Assembly (NCBI RefSeq): GCF_038725785.1
Contig: NZ_CP109796.1
Span: 2,046,001-2,110,000, forward strand
Reading direction: 5' to 3'
Source: Termitidicoccus mucosus
GTDB taxonomy: Bacteria; Verrucomicrobiota; Verrucomicrobiia; Opitutales; Opitutaceae
Length of the DNA stretch: 64,000 bases
The position numbers and the translations under genes were made by a program. The notes beneath the pieces were generated by a model, which saw only the letters and a program-made list of their open reading frames with translations, had not been told where the DNA came from and ran no database searches. Within the stretch, counting starts at the first letter, position 1. The number at the start of each line of letters is the position of its first letter. This document shows, piece after piece, positions 1-10,973 of the stretch.

Positions 1-1
1 C

Positions 2-196
2 GACGACGCGCTGGCCGCCGCCGAGAAAGCCCATGCATTGCGCCCCGACGACCTTTTTATCAACACCACGCTTTCCCGCGTGTGGATGGAAAAAGGCGAC
101 AAGGCCGCCGCCGAAAAATTCGCGGCGCAGGCCCGCATTCTGGACTGGAAAGACCAGCTCAAAAACCCGGATGCACAAGCCAAAGGCATCGGCTGA
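2..196 (+). CDS. C-terminal fragment of a TPR-like protein
   Basis: The window opens inside a reading frame that encodes 64 residues and ends with TGA at 194-196; the 5' part is outside the window. The visible residues are Ala/Leu-rich helical pairs (ALRPDDLFINTTLSRV followed by EKGDKAAAEKFAAQARIL), which fits the A/B helix spacing of a tetratricopeptide repeat and a capping helix. The role is unknown; TPR proteins usually act as protein-binding scaffolds. Other frames in this stretch are proline- or arginine-rich and look non-coding. Confidence 0.55.
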   Translation, partial: DDALAAAEKAHALRPDDLFINTTLSRVWMEKGDKAAAEKFAAQARILDWKDQLKNPDAQAKGIG

Positions 197-259
197 CTCC
201 ATGCCTGTCACCCCGCACCGCCGTCCCTCGAAACATGCTGGAAACTAGCAACTTGGGGA

Positions 260-336
260 TGGTGGACGCTATTGGACTCGAACCAACGACCCCGTGCGTG
301 TGAAGCACGTGCTCTAACCAACTGAGCTAAGCGTCC
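260..336 (-). tRNA. tRNA-Val (anticodon CAC)
   Basis: Read on the minus strand, a full cloverleaf can be drawn: acceptor arm GGACGCT/AGCGTCC, D-arm GCTCAGTTGGTTAGAGC, anticodon stem CGTGC/GCACG enclosing loop TTCACAC, and T-arm with TTCGAGT. The anticodon is CAC, which reads GUG valine codons. The 3' CCA is encoded (positions 260-262 on the plus strand read TGG). Confidence 0.95.
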
Positions 337-383
337 AAAACCAACAAGGTCCGCCACCGTGCCAGCTCGCGAGAGGAAATCAA

Positions 384-1151
384 TCAGTTTTTTCGTCCCC
401 GCCTAGCCTTGCCTGCTTCCGGCGATGATGCACTCCCGCCAGCCGTCACGCCTTCCATCGGCTTCGCCGCCCGCCCGTCCCGCACCCGCGTCACACGCTT
501 GGGGCTGCGTTGCTTTTCCGCCGCACCGCCGTTGAGCGCGCTGCATATCCCGCAGGTGTGCCCGTCGCAGCCTCGCGCCGTGCAATGCTCGCGGCCGTAA
601 TAAATAATCCGCAGGTGCAGCGCGTTCCAGTGCTCGCGCGGAAACACCGCCTTCAAGTCCCGCTCCGTCTGCACCACGTTGCGCCCGTCGCTCAGCCGCC
701 AGCGCGCCGCCAGCCGGTGGATGTGCGTATCCACCGGAAAGGCCGGCTCACCCCAGGCTTGCGACATCACGACCGACGCCGTCTTGTGCCCGACGCCGGG
801 CAACGCCTCCAGCTCCTCAAACGTCCGCGGCACCTGCCCGCCGTGGCGCTCCACGATCAGCCGCGACAACTCCGAAATCGCCCGCGCCTTCTGCGGCGAC
901 AAGCCGCACGGGCGGATGATGCCCTGGATTTTCGCCACCGGCGCGGCGGCCATCGCGGCGGGGTTGCCGGCCAGCGCAAACAATTCCGGCGTCACTTCGT
1001 TCACGCGCTTGTCCGTGCATTGCGCCGACAGCACCACCGCCACCAGCAACGTGTAGGCGTCCCTGTGGTCGAGCGGAATCGGAGGATTCGGATAAAGCTC
1101 GGCAAGCCTCTGGTCAACAAACGCCGCGCGCGCGGCCTTGGTCTTGAACAT
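384..1151 (-). CDS. nth: Endonuclease III (DNA glycosylase/AP lyase)
   Basis: The product is a 255-residue base-excision repair enzyme that removes oxidised pyrimidines and nicks abasic sites. The helix-hairpin-helix [12 protein letters not shown] carries the catalytic lysine, and the catalytic aspartate follows in [16 protein letters not shown] is the usual N-terminal family motif. A C-terminal cluster of four cysteines (CTARGC, HTC, GIC) should hold the 4Fe-4S cluster, but its spacing is C-x4-C-x4-C-x2-C rather than the Escherichia coli C-x6-C-x2-C-x5-C. A basic low-complexity tail of about 40 residues follows. The ATG at 1149-1151 ([11 protein letters not shown]) gives the normal family N-terminus; longer upstream starts would add arginine-rich sequence lying antisense to gcvP. 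It is divergent from gcvP. Confidence 0.92.
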   Translation of the reverse strand: MFKTKAARAAFVDQRLAELYPNPPIPLDHRDAYTLLVAVVLSAQCTDKRVNEVTPELFALAGNPAAMAAAPVAKIQGIIRPCGLSPQKARAISELSRLIVERHGGQVPRTFEELEALPGVGHKTASVVMSQAWGEPAFPVDTHIHRLAARWRLSDGRNVVQTERDLKAVFPREHWNALHLRIIYYGREHCTARGCDGHTCGICSALNGGAAEKQRSPKRVTRVRDGRAAKPMEGVTAGGSASSPEAGKARRGRKN

Positions 1152-1290
1152 GACGCCAGACACAAACACGCCGCCCCGGAGCCGCGAGCGCAAAAAATGC
1201 GCGCCGCCGTCGTTCAAGGCGGACACGGCGGCTTTTGGCCCCTTTCCCATTGCGCCGGTCAAACCCAGCCGCCTACGCTTGCGCGCAATC

Positions 1291-4434
<3,144 letters not shown>

Positions 4435-4435
4435 G

Positions 4436-4477
4436 GCAGGCGCGCGCCATCCCCGCCGCCGGCAAGATGGCGCCTGC
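4436..4477. terminator. Hairpin between convergent gcvP and pirin genes
   Basis: An inner stem CGCCATC (4445-4451) with GATGGCG (4466-4472) is extended by GCAGGCG pairing with CGCCTGC across a small bulge. It sits between the stop codons of two convergent genes, a position suited to a bidirectional terminator or REP-like element. There is no T-tract, so intrinsic termination is uncertain. Confidence 0.35.
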
Positions 4478-4507
4478 GCCGCGCTCGTTTGCCCTCTGCG
4501 GGGGAGT

Positions 4508-5533
4508 TTACGTTCCTGTCGGAGACAGCCGGCCGAATCGTCCGCTGCGCACATCGAGGATGGCCTGGCGAATTTCCTCCTCGGTGTTCATCACAAACGG
4601 ACCATGCCCGTAAACCGGTTCGTCGATGGGCTCCCCTGCGAGCACGACAAAATCGGCGTCAATCTGCGCGGTCAGCGTGATGACGCCGCCCTCGCGCGTA
4701 AACACCGCCAGCTCCGCCTGCCCAGCGTGCTCCTTTTCCGCCCCGCCAAACACGAGGCGTCCGTTGCGCACGAAGATCGCGGCCGTCTGGCCCTCGGGTA
4801 TCTCCAGCCTGGCCGAGGCGCCCGCGCGCAGATGACCGTCCCAGAGATTGATGGGCGTGAATGTCTTCGCCGGGCCGCGCGTGCCGCCGGCCTCGCCCGC
4901 GATGACGCGCAGCGTGCCCGCTCCGCCCGCCAGCGGCACCGTCGGAATGTCGGCGGCGGTGATCGCCTGATAGCGCGGGCGGCCCATCTTGTCCTTGGCC
5001 GGCAGGTTGACCCAAAGCTGGACCACCTCAAAGACACCGCCCTTGCGCGTGAATTCCTCCGCATGCATCTCCTCGTGCATGACGCCCGACGCCGCCGTCA
5101 TCCACTGCACGTCGCCGGGGCCGATGACGCCTCCGCCGCCGCTTGAATCACGATGCGCCACGCTGCCCTGATAGCCGAGCGTGACCGTCTCAAACCCGCG
5201 ATGCGGATGCTCGCCGACCCCGCGCCGCTTGTTGTTGGCGGGAAACAAGGCCGGCCCCGCATAATCCATCAGCAAAAACGGACTCAACTCGTCCTGCCCC
5301 AGCCCCTCGTAGTCAAAGACGGAACGCACCGGAAACCCGTCGCCGACCCAATGCGCGTCGAATCCGCGATGCACGCGCACGAGCCGCTTCGCGCCAAGGG
5401 CGCCCGGTCCGCGCAGCGAAATGTCCGCGAAATTTTCGTCGGACGGGATTGCGCTTCCCGTCAGGACTCCGTGCGTCCCCTCGGCGATGCGGACCTCGTC
5501 CGCCGGTGATGGTTGCGTTGTGGATGATTTCAT
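4508..5533 (-). CDS. Pirin family protein
   Basis: The product is a 341-residue bicupin of the pirin/YhhW family, whose members include metal-dependent quercetin dioxygenases and stress-linked proteins. The N-terminal cupin has the metal-ligand motif HPHRGFETVT and further ligands in GVMHEEMH; GDVQWMTAASG is a strong pirin signature. The C-terminal cupin contains INLWDGHL and an EPVYGHGPFVMN segment near the end. The ATG at 5531-5533 is the first good start. The gene diverges from a LysR regulator only 73 bp away, the classic layout for a LysR-controlled target. The substrate is not evident from sequence. Confidence 0.92.
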   Translation of the reverse strand: MKSSTTQPSPADEVRIAEGTHGVLTGSAIPSDENFADISLRGPGALGAKRLVRVHRGFDAHWVGDGFPVRSVFDYEGLGQDELSPFLLMDYAGPALFPANNKRRGVGEHPHRGFETVTLGYQGSVAHRDSSGGGGVIGPGDVQWMTAASGVMHEEMHAEEFTRKGGVFEVVQLWVNLPAKDKMGRPRYQAITAADIPTVPLAGGAGTLRVIAGEAGGTRGPAKTFTPINLWDGHLRAGASARLEIPEGQTAAIFVRNGRLVFGGAEKEHAGQAELAVFTREGGVITLTAQIDADFVVLAGEPIDEPVYGHGPFVMNTEEEIRQAILDVRSGRFGRLSPTGT

Positions 5534-5606
5534 GGTGACGCAACCCTACCACCGCCGCGCTCCGAGCGATAATGCGACGGCAAGCTTGCGGTTATGCGTA
5601 AAACGC

Positions 5607-6635
5607 ATGACATTTTGCCACGTGAACACCGACCACCTGCGCGCCTTTTCCCTCATCGTCGAACTCGGCAGCCTGAACCGCGCCGCGCAGCAGCTTCGCG
5701 TCTCCCAATCCACGCTCACCCGGCAGATGCAGGCGCTCGAACAGGAACTCGGCGGCCGTCTGCTCGAACGCACTCCCGGCGGCGTCGCGCCCACCGCCGC
5801 CGGCCACGCCCTGCTCGACGGCGCGCGCCCCGTGCTGGAACGACTCGATGCCGTGCTGCAAAACGTGCGCGGCCTCGTCCGCGGCAAAAGCACCACGCTC
5901 GCCGTCGGCTATCTCGGCTCCGCCGGCGATTTTATCAATCCCGCGCTGGCCGCCCTGCGCGCTTCCCATCCCGAAGTAAAGGTCAAGCTTCACGACCTCT
6001 CCCCCGGCGAACAAATCACCGCGCTCCGCCGCGCCGAGATCGATTTTGCGCTCATCGGGCAGGCCGGGGCGTTTTTGTCGCACGAATTTCACACCCGCAA
6101 ACTCGCCGCGCTTCCCGTCGTCGTCGCGCTTTCCGCCACGCACCCGCTCGCGAGGCAGGACACGCTCGCGATGGCCGACCTGCGCCGCGAACTCTTCGTC
6201 GGCGCCAGCGATCGCGACATGCCCGGTTATGACCGCTGGGTGGCGCGGCTCTGTCGCGGCGCGAAATTCGCTCCCAAGTTTCTCGACGGCGCCGACAGCC
6301 TCGCGCAAAGCATGTCGCTGCTCCTCACCGAGGAGGCCGTCGCGCTGCACCCCGCCTATCTCGCCGATGCGAGGTTTCCCGGCGTGGTGTTCCGCCCGCT
6401 GCGCGACAAAAACGCCCAATGGGACATGTATGTCGCCTGGCAGCGCGGCCGCGCCCCCGCGCCCTTGCTGGCGTTTCTCGATTCCCTCACCCAAAGCGTC
6501 GCCGAGTGCGCCATCCGGAATGGCGACGCCCCTGCCATCGGATGGACGAAGCACCCCTTTGACGAAATTCCACCCCTGTCAGAGTCCTCCCATTTGGCGA
6601 AACGGCCTCCGCTCAAAGCAACGCCTTCAAAATAA
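5607..6635 (+). CDS. LysR-type transcriptional regulator, divergent from pirin
   Basis: A winged helix-turn-helix occupies the first 60 residues (LRAFSLIVELGSLNRAAQQL then VSQSTLTRQMQALEQELGG), followed by a periplasmic-binding-protein-like effector domain (LAVGYLGSAGDFINPALAAL onwards). This is the standard LysR layout; the C-terminus is slightly longer than usual. An in-frame GTG at 5622 (VNTDHLRAF) would give the more typical LysR N-terminus and may be the real start; no clear Shine-Dalgarno decides between them. It probably regulates the divergent pirin gene and itself from the shared 73-bp gap. The inducer is unknown. Confidence 0.9.
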   Translation: MTFCHVNTDHLRAFSLIVELGSLNRAAQQLRVSQSTLTRQMQALEQELGGRLLERTPGGVAPTAAGHALLDGARPVLERLDAVLQNVRGLVRGKSTTLAVGYLGSAGDFINPALAALRASHPEVKVKLHDLSPGEQITALRRAEIDFALIGQAGAFLSHEFHTRKLAALPVVVALSATHPLARQDTLAMADLRRELFVGASDRDMPGYDRWVARLCRGAKFAPKFLDGADSLAQSMSLLLTEEAVALHPAYLADARFPGVVFRPLRDKNAQWDMYVAWQRGRAPAPLLAFLDSLTQSVAECAIRNGDAPAIGWTKHPFDEIPPLSESSHLAKRPPLKATPSK

Positions 6636-6694
6636 TTTTCTTAAAAACAGTTGACGAACGCCCGCCGCGCTCTACTCGTATTCCCCTGCGCCAC

Positions 6695-6770
<76 letters not shown>

Positions 6771-6776
6771 TTTTAC

Positions 6777-6810
6777 AAAAAGCGTCCGGTTCCAACACCG
6801 GGCGCTTTTT
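6777..6810 (+). terminator. Rho-independent terminator of tRNA-Gly
   Basis: A stem of AAAAAGCG and CCGG pairs with CCGG and CGCTTTTT around a short loop, ends in a T-run, and begins only 7 bases after the tRNA CCA end. Confidence 0.8.
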
Positions 6811-6887
6811 CGTGCCCGCGCGCAGGTCGCGCCTCCACGTTGCGCCTCGTTTGACAAACACAGCCGTTGGGCTCATTCAATCGTATC

Positions 6888-7430
6888 ATGATCGAAATCA
6901 TTTGCGGCACCAACCGACCGGGAAGCAACACGCGCAAAGTCGCGTCCCAAATCGAGGCGATCTATCACGCCCAAGGCACGCCGGCCTCGCTGCTCGACCT
7001 CGCCGAGCTGCCGCCCGCCATCTTCGACCCTGCCTCCTACGCCGAAAAGCCGGCGGCGTTCGGCCGTTTCCGCGACCGCGTGCTGGCGGCGGACGGGCTC
7101 GTCATCGTTACCCCCGAATACAACGGCGGCGCGCCCGGCGTGCTGAAATACTTCATCGACATGCTCCCCTTCCCCGAAAGCCTCGCCCGCAAGCCCCTCG
7201 CCTTCGTCGGCGTCGCCGCGGGCGCGTGGGGCGCGCTCCGGCCGGTCGAACACCTTCTCCAGATCGCCGTCAACCTCAACGCCCACGTCTATCCCGGACG
7301 CGTCCTCATTCCCGGCATCTTTCAGGCGCTCGATGAATCCGGCCGCCTGAAGAACGCCGATCTTGTCAAACGCCTCGAGGAGCAGGCGCGCGGCTTCGCG
7401 GAGTTCGCGGCGCGCCACGGCCGGGGCTAA
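6888..7430 (+). CDS. NAD(P)H-dependent FMN reductase family protein
   Basis: The product is a 180-residue flavodoxin-like protein. The N-terminal strand and phosphate loop IICGTNRPGSNTRKV binds FMN phosphate, and the signature TPEYNGGAPGVLKYFID (about residues 73-89) matches the TPEYN motif of the SsuE/ChrR/azoreductase-like NADPH-dependent FMN reductases. ATG at 6888 puts the beta-1 strand at residue 2; a TTG at 6867 would add seven unneeded residues. It probably reduces FMN, quinones or similar acceptors in the cytoplasm. It lies 20 bp upstream of the AMP nucleosidase gene and is likely co-transcribed with it. Confidence 0.88.
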   Translation: MIEIICGTNRPGSNTRKVASQIEAIYHAQGTPASLLDLAELPPAIFDPASYAEKPAAFGRFRDRVLAADGLVIVTPEYNGGAPGVLKYFIDMLPFPESLARKPLAFVGVAAGAWGALRPVEHLLQIAVNLNAHVYPGRVLIPGIFQALDESGRLKNADLVKRLEEQARGFAEFAARHGRG

Positions 7431-7449
7431 GCCCGCCGGTATCAATATA

Positions 7450-8220
7450 ATGGATACCAAGAAGGAAATCGTCGAGAACTGGCTGCCGCGCTACACCGGC
7501 GTGCCGCTGGACGAGTTTGGGAAATACATTCTGCTCACCAATTTCAACCGCTATGTCGAGCTCTTCGCCCGCTGGCATGGCTGCGAGGTGCGCGGGCGCG
7601 ACAAGGCCATGACGAGCGCCTCCGCCGACGGCATCACCATCATCAACTTCGGCATGGGCAGCGCCACTGCGGCGACCGTCATGGACCTGCTCAGCGCCAT
7701 CCACCCGCGCGCGGTGCTGTTTCTCGGCAAATGCGGCGGCATCAAGCACCGCGCCGGCATCGGCGAGCTCATCCTGCCCATCGCGGCCATCCGCGGCGAA
7801 GGCACCGGCAACGACTACCTCCCGCCCGAGGTTCCCGCGCTGCCGGCTTTCGCGCTGCAAAAGGCGATCTCCACCACCATCCGCGACCATGGGCAGGATT
7901 ACTGGACCGGCACGGTTTACACGACCAACCGCCGCGTCTGGGAGCACGACGAGCAATTCAAGAAATACCTGCAAAACGTCCGCGTAATGGCCGTGGACAT
8001 GGAAACGGCGACGATCTTCGTGACCGGTTTCGCCAATGAAATCCCCACCGGCGCGCTGCTCCTCGTGAGCGACCAGCCGATGACCCCCGACGGCGTGAAA
8101 ACCGCGGAAAGCGACCAGAAAGTCGATGCCCGGTTTGTCGAAAACCACCTGCGCATCGGCATCGAATCGCTGAAACAACTCATCAACAACGGACTGACGG
8201 TCAAACACCTGCGGTTCTGA
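7450..8220 (+). CDS. amn: AMP nucleosidase (short form)
   Basis: The product is a 256-residue phosphorylase/nucleosidase-fold enzyme predicted to hydrolyse AMP to adenine and ribose 5-phosphate. The N-terminus KEIVENWLPRYTGVPLDEFG matches the short AMP nucleosidases common in Bacteroidetes and Verrucomicrobia. LFLGKCGGIK is the glycine-rich phosphate/ribose-binding loop, AVDMETATIF carries the catalytic-site Met-Glu pair, and LLLVSDQPMTPDGVKT is the family C-terminal motif. It lacks the N-terminal regulatory domain of the 480-residue E. coli Amn. It sits 20 bp after the flavin reductase gene and 29 bp before an ABC permease gene. Confidence 0.88.
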   Translation: MDTKKEIVENWLPRYTGVPLDEFGKYILLTNFNRYVELFARWHGCEVRGRDKAMTSASADGITIINFGMGSATAATVMDLLSAIHPRAVLFLGKCGGIKHRAGIGELILPIAAIRGEGTGNDYLPPEVPALPAFALQKAISTTIRDHGQDYWTGTVYTTNRRVWEHDEQFKKYLQNVRVMAVDMETATIFVTGFANEIPTGALLLVSDQPMTPDGVKTAESDQKVDARFVENHLRIGIESLKQLINNGLTVKHLRF

Positions 8221-8249
8221 CCGTCATCCGCCGCCGCCCGCCACGCGCC

Positions 8250-9944
8250 ATGTCACGCACTTTCGCCCGCATCGTTTTCGCGCTCACCGCCGCCTTTTTC
8301 GCGGCGTTTTTTCTCTGGCCGATCCTGCAAATCCTGAAAGGCGGCTTCATCGACGCCGACGGCCGGCTCACCTTCGAATACCTGCGCGTCATCCTCGCAA
8401 ACCCCATCCACCGCGACACGCTGGCCAACTCCTTCCTCATCGCCTGCGCCACCACCGCGCTCTCGTTCCTCATCGCGCTGCCGCTCGCGTTTGTGTCGGA
8501 CCGCTTTCTGTTTCCCGGCAAAAACCTGCTCGGCTCGCTCGTCCTCATCCCGATGATCCTGCCGCCCTTTGTCGGGGCCATCGGCATCAAGCAAATTTTC
8601 GGCCAGTACGGCGCGCTCAACGCCCTGCTCATCCGCGCGGGACTTTTTCCCGAGGGCTGGACGTTCGACTGGTTCGCCGCCGCGCCCTTCGCCGGCATCG
8701 CCCTCGTGCAGGCGCTCTCGCTCTATCCCATCATCTACCTCAACGCCGTCGCCGCGCTCGCCAACATCGACCCCGCGATGGAGGAGGCCGCGCAAAACCT
8801 CGGCTGCACCGGCGCGCGCCGCTTCTTCAAGATCACGCTGCCGCTCATCAAGCCGGGCCTTTTCGCCGGCGGCACGATCGTGTTCATCTGGTCGTTCACC
8901 GAGCTCGGCGTGCCGCTCGTCTTCGACTACGCGCGCGTCACCTCGGTGCAGATTTTTTATGGGTTGAAAGACATCGGCGGCAATCCCGCGCCCTACGCGC
9001 TCGTCGCCATCATGCTCGCGTGCACCGTCGTGCTCTACGCGCTGGGCAAGGGCATCTTCGGGCGCGGCGCGCACGCCATGATGGCCAGGGCCACCAGTTC
9101 CGGCGGCGCGCGTCCGCTGCCGCCCGCGCGGCGCTGGCTCTGCACCGCGCTCTTCGCCGGCGTGACGCTTTTTGCCGTGCTCCCGCACATCGGCGTGATT
9201 CTCGTCGCGTTTTCCAGCGACTGGTATGCGAGCGTGCTGCCCTCGGGATTCACGCTCGAAAACTTCCGCGTCGCCCTCGGGCACGACCTCACCGTCCCGG
9301 CCATCGCCAACAGCCTCAAGTTCGCCGGCATTTCCACGCTCGCCGACATCGTGCTGGGCGTGGCCATCGCCTACGTGGTCGTGCGCACCCGGATCGCCGG
9401 GCGCCAGGTGCTCGACTTTCTCGCCATGCTGCCGCTCGCCGTGCCCGGCCTCGTGCTCGCGTTCGGCTACCTCGCGATGAGCCAGGAGGGGAAGTTTTTC
9501 GCGTTTCTCAATCCGGTCGAAAACCCGACCGTGCTCCTCATCATCGCCTATTCCGTGCGGCGTCTCCCCTATGTCGTGCGCGCCGCCGCCGCCGGATTCC
9601 AGCAGACCAGCGTCACGCTCGAGGAGGCCGCGCAAAACCTCGGCGCGCCGCCGCTCAAGGCCACCTGCAAGGTCACGCTTCCCCTGATCTCGGCCAACCT
9701 CATCGCGGGCGGGCTGCTCGCGTTTGCCTTTGCGATGCTCGAGGTGAGCGACTCGCTCATCCTCGCGCAGAAGCAGGCGTATTATCCCATCACGAAGGCC
9801 ATCCTCGAACTCTTCCAGCTCCTCGGCGACGGCAAGTTCATCGCCAGCGCGCTCGGCGTGTGGGCGATGGCGTTTCTCGCCGTCATCATCGTGAGCCTCG
9901 GCGTGTTGATGGGCAAAAAACTCGGCGCGATTTTCCGCGTGTGA
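8250..9944 (+). CDS. Two-domain ABC transporter permease (iron(III)/FbpB-like)
   Basis: The product is a 564-residue membrane protein with two homologous six-helix permease halves. Each half has the EAA coupling loop that contacts the ATPase: EEAAQNLGCTGARRFFKITL in the first and EEAAQNLGAPPLKATCKVTL in the second. This fused layout is typical of Fe3+ (FbpB/SfuB), thiamine (ThiP) and 2-aminoethylphosphonate importers; the first is the most common annotation. No substrate-binding protein or ATPase gene lies next to it in the window, so the substrate cannot be settled. The start ATG follows amn by 29 bp. Confidence 0.88.
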   Translation: MSRTFARIVFALTAAFFAAFFLWPILQILKGGFIDADGRLTFEYLRVILANPIHRDTLANSFLIACATTALSFLIALPLAFVSDRFLFPGKNLLGSLVLIPMILPPFVGAIGIKQIFGQYGALNALLIRAGLFPEGWTFDWFAAAPFAGIALVQALSLYPIIYLNAVAALANIDPAMEEAAQNLGCTGARRFFKITLPLIKPGLFAGGTIVFIWSFTELGVPLVFDYARVTSVQIFYGLKDIGGNPAPYALVAIMLACTVVLYALGKGIFGRGAHAMMARATSSGGARPLPPARRWLCTALFAGVTLFAVLPHIGVILVAFSSDWYASVLPSGFTLENFRVALGHDLTVPAIANSLKFAGISTLADIVLGVAIAYVVVRTRIAGRQVLDFLAMLPLAVPGLVLAFGYLAMSQEGKFFAFLNPVENPTVLLIIAYSVRRLPYVVRAAAAGFQQTSVTLEEAAQNLGAPPLKATCKVTLPLISANLIAGGLLAFAFAMLEVSDSLILAQKQAYYPITKAILELFQLLGDGKFIASALGVWAMAFLAVIIVSLGVLMGKKLGAIFRV

Positions 9945-10028
9945 ACGGCGCGGGCGAGGACGCCGCCGTTCCGCAGGAGTTTTTTATGCTTTCAACCTGG
10001 TTAATTCAGCCAATATTTCAGCTTAACA

Positions 10029-10868
10029 ATGCCGCTGCTGTTCCTCGTTTCGCTCGTCTGGGCCTTTTCGTTCGGACTCATCAAAGGCCGGCTCGCCGGT
10101 CTTGACCCGACCGCGCTCGGCGTCGTGCGCATCGCGTTGTCCGCGGTGGTTTTTCTCCCGGTGCTGCGGCTGCGCAACATCCCCGGTTTTGCGATTCCCC
10201 GGTTGATGGCCATCGGCGCGGTCGAGTTTGGGATCATGTATCTCGCCTACATGGCGGCGTTCCGCCATCTCGCGGCGCACGAGGTCGCGCTCTTCACGAT
10301 TTTCACCCCGCTTTGGCTCGCGCTGTTCGAGGCCGCCGCCGCGCGGCGGTTTGCGCCCCGCCTCGCCGCGGCCGTGCTGCTCGCCGTCGCGGGCGCCGCG
10401 GTGGTGTGCTGGCAGGGATTTTCCACGCCAGGGCTGCTGGCCGGATTCGTGCTCGTGCAGGTGTCGAATGTCGCCTTTGCCGCCGGGCAATTCTGGTATC
10501 GCCGCATCCGCGTCGCGCTGCCGCGCGCGGCGGACACCGATGTGTTCGGCCTGCTCTACCTCGGCGCGCTCGCGGTCACCGCCGCGGCCTCGATGTTCAC
10601 GACCGACTGGGGCGCGTTTCGCCCGACGCCCGCGCAATGGCTCACGCTGGTTTACCTGGGCACCGTCGCATCGGGCCTCTGTTTTTTCTGGTGGAACCTC
10701 GGCGCGACGCGCGTGAAGCTCGGCACACTGGCCGTTTTCAACAACGCCAAGATTCCGCTCGGCGTCGCCGTGTCGCTCCTGTTTTTCGGCGAGTCCGCCC
10801 ACCTGCCGCGCCTCCTCATCGGCGGCGCGCTGTTGCTGCTGGCCATCATGGTCGCGGAAAGAAAATGA
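10029..10868 (+). CDS. EamA/DMT-superfamily transporter
   Basis: The product is a 279-residue membrane protein with about ten hydrophobic helices in two EamA repeats, as in drug/metabolite transporter family exporters of amino acids and other metabolites. The first helix begins directly at the N-terminus (LLFLVSLVWAFSFGLIKG), and the second half has the conserved VYLGTVASGLCFFWWNLG and the re-entrant FNNAKIPLGVAVSLLFFGE segment. The protein ends with VAERK, leaving a short basic cytoplasmic tail. A repeat element starts at its stop codon and separates it from convergent hisS. The substrate is unknown. Confidence 0.87.
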   Translation: MPLLFLVSLVWAFSFGLIKGRLAGLDPTALGVVRIALSAVVFLPVLRLRNIPGFAIPRLMAIGAVEFGIMYLAYMAAFRHLAAHEVALFTIFTPLWLALFEAAAARRFAPRLAAAVLLAVAGAAVVCWQGFSTPGLLAGFVLVQVSNVAFAAGQFWYRRIRVALPRAADTDVFGLLYLGALAVTAAASMFTTDWGAFRPTPAQWLTLVYLGTVASGLCFFWWNLGATRVKLGTLAVFNNAKIPLGVAVSLLFFGESAHLPRLLIGGALLLLAIMVAERK

Positions 10869-10973
10869 GGGGGAATTTTGGATTTTCGATTGGACGCTGC
10901 CGCGCCGGATTCGCGAATGGAGCGACAGCTCCCTCAATCGTAAATCGTAATTCGTAAATCGTAATTTTCCCTC
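10868..10973. repeat. Heptamer-arm repeat element between eamA-like gene and hisS
   Basis: The right arm (10933-10973) holds four copies of the heptamer TCGTAAW; the left arm (10868-10893) is a degenerate inverse that includes GATTTTCGATT, as in the gcvP element. The spacer has GC-rich dyads (GCTGCCGCGCC; GGAGCGACAGCTCC). The element fills the gap between two convergent stop codons exactly. Confidence 0.75.

Noticed and set aside
1138-1290. Upstream extension of gcvP by 51 codons
   Set aside because: It overlaps the start of divergent nth and encodes low-complexity Arg/Pro sequence; ATG 1291 gives the normal P-protein start.
4447-4507. Classic intrinsic terminator between gcvP and pirin
   Set aside because: The hairpin is real but there is no T-tract on either strand, so it is listed only as a low-confidence hairpin.
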